Shown here: positions 14,289-14,823 of the stretch, in pieces
Layout: every line of letters starts with the position of its first letter
How positions within the stretch are numbered: position 1 is the first letter of the stretch
Source: Chloroflexota bacterium
GTDB taxonomy: Bacteria > Chloroflexota > Dormibacteria > Dormibacterales > Dormibacteraceae
Reading direction: 5' to 3'
DNA: 14,823 bases
Assembly: GCA_005880525.1 (NCBI GenBank)
Contig: VBFW01000010.1
Span: forward strand, 1 to 14,823
Position numbers and translations under genes: made by a program
The notes under the pieces: model-generated
Told to the model about the DNA's origin: nothing
Database searches by the model: none
The model's input: only the letters and a program-made list of their open reading frames with translations

Positions 14289-14823
14289 ATGAGGACCTTC
14301 GTCCCAGCGCTGACGGTGATGCTCCTTGGCATGGCTTGCGGGTCGAGCTCGCCTGCGTCCGACGATGGGCCGCTCACGATCCGGCTCGGCTATTTCCCGA
14401 ACCTCACCCACGCGCCCGCGCTGGTCGGCCTGCAGAACGGCCTCCTCGCCCATCAGCTTGGCGACGGAGTCAGCATCGAGCAGCACACCTTCAACGCCGG
14501 CGGCGACGCCGTGACCGCGATTCTCTCGGGTTCCCTCGACTTTGGCTTTGTCGGGCCGAACCCGACCGTCAACGCGTTCGTGCAATCGCACGGCCAGGCG
14601 ATCCGTGTGGTCTCAGGCGCCACGTCGGGCGGCGCGCTGCTCGTCGTGCGGCCGGACATCACGGGCCCATCGCAGCTTCGCGGCAAGAAGATCGCCGACC
14701 CGCAGCTCGGCGGGACTCAGGACGTGGCGCTCCGCTGGTATTTGAAGAGTCAGGGCTTCAAGACCGACACGCTCGGCGGGGGTGATGTGAGCGTGGTGCC
14801 GCAGGACAATTCGCTGACGCTCA
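14289..14823 (+). CDS. ABC-transporter substrate-binding lipoprotein (SsuA/TauA/NMT1-like), 3' truncated
   Basis: The frame opens at ATG 14289 and runs off the window end, giving about 178 residues. A signal sequence ends in LLGMAC (Cys17), a plausible lipobox, so the protein is probably a membrane-anchored lipoprotein. The mature part is a type-II periplasmic binding fold of the SsuA/TauA/NMT1-like group: IRLGYFPNLTHAPALVGLQ, FNAGGDAVTAILSGSLDFGFVGPNP, GATSGGALLVV, and LRGKKIADPQLGGTQDVALRWYL. Such proteins feed importers of sulfonates, nitrate/cyanate or pyrimidine precursors. The substrate cannot be told here, and the permease and ATPase genes would be expected just beyond the window. Confidence 0.9.
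   Translation, partial: MRTFVPALTVMLLGMACGSSSPASDDGPLTIRLGYFPNLTHAPALVGLQNGLLAHQLGDGVSIEQHTFNAGGDAVTAILSGSLDFGFVGPNPTVNAFVQSHGQAIRVVSGATSGGALLVVRPDITGPSQLRGKKIADPQLGGTQDVALRWYLKSQGFKTDTLGGGDVSVVPQDNSLTL

Overview
The window is GC-rich and densely packed, with many GTG and TTG starts, 4-bp gene overlaps and several genes lacking a clear Shine-Dalgarno site. The sigma factor, the FtsE/FtsX/M23 cell-wall module and the short lipoprotein and membrane genes fit a GC-rich Chloroflexota/Dormibacterota-like or actinobacterial genome. That placement is inference from style, not a marker-gene result. There are no rRNA, tRNA, CRISPR or transposase genes.

Left part (1-5512): an RpoD-like sigma-70 factor, possibly 5'-truncated by the window edge, converges on a yceI-like/yjbQ operon. 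A divergent MHS-type MFS transporter follows and ends in a strong intrinsic terminator. Convergent to it is a minus-strand pair: a small DUF5658-like membrane protein and a DHA2-type drug exporter.

Middle (5593-8730): a degenerate family-2 glycosyltransferase, a secreted GH25-like hydrolase with its own promoter, and about 300 non-coding bases full of hairpins. Next come two matched pairs of TGTATACA-core dyads, one pair just before a metallophosphoesterase gene and one just before a lytic transglycosylase gene. In both pairs the dyad centres are exactly 41 bp apart. This looks like a two-promoter regulon under an unknown dimeric repressor and is one of the two most interesting signals here.

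Right part (8735-14823): a minus-strand overlapping operon (PfkB-family kinase, pseudouridine-5'-phosphate glycosidase, PaaI-like thioesterase) diverges from a cell-division module. In that module FtsE and FtsX form ONE polypeptide joined by a tandem-repeat Ser-Asn-Gly-His/Gln linker. It overlaps by 4 bp a coiled-coil M23-family protein whose peptidase domain lacks its second half. A GAF-domain protein and the start of an ABC-transporter substrate-binding lipoprotein close the window.

A recurring oddity is that three genes (glycosyltransferase, PfkB kinase, M23 protein) appear to have lost a central block in frame while keeping conserved sequence on both sides. This judgement rests on remembered family architecture, not on an alignment I could run.
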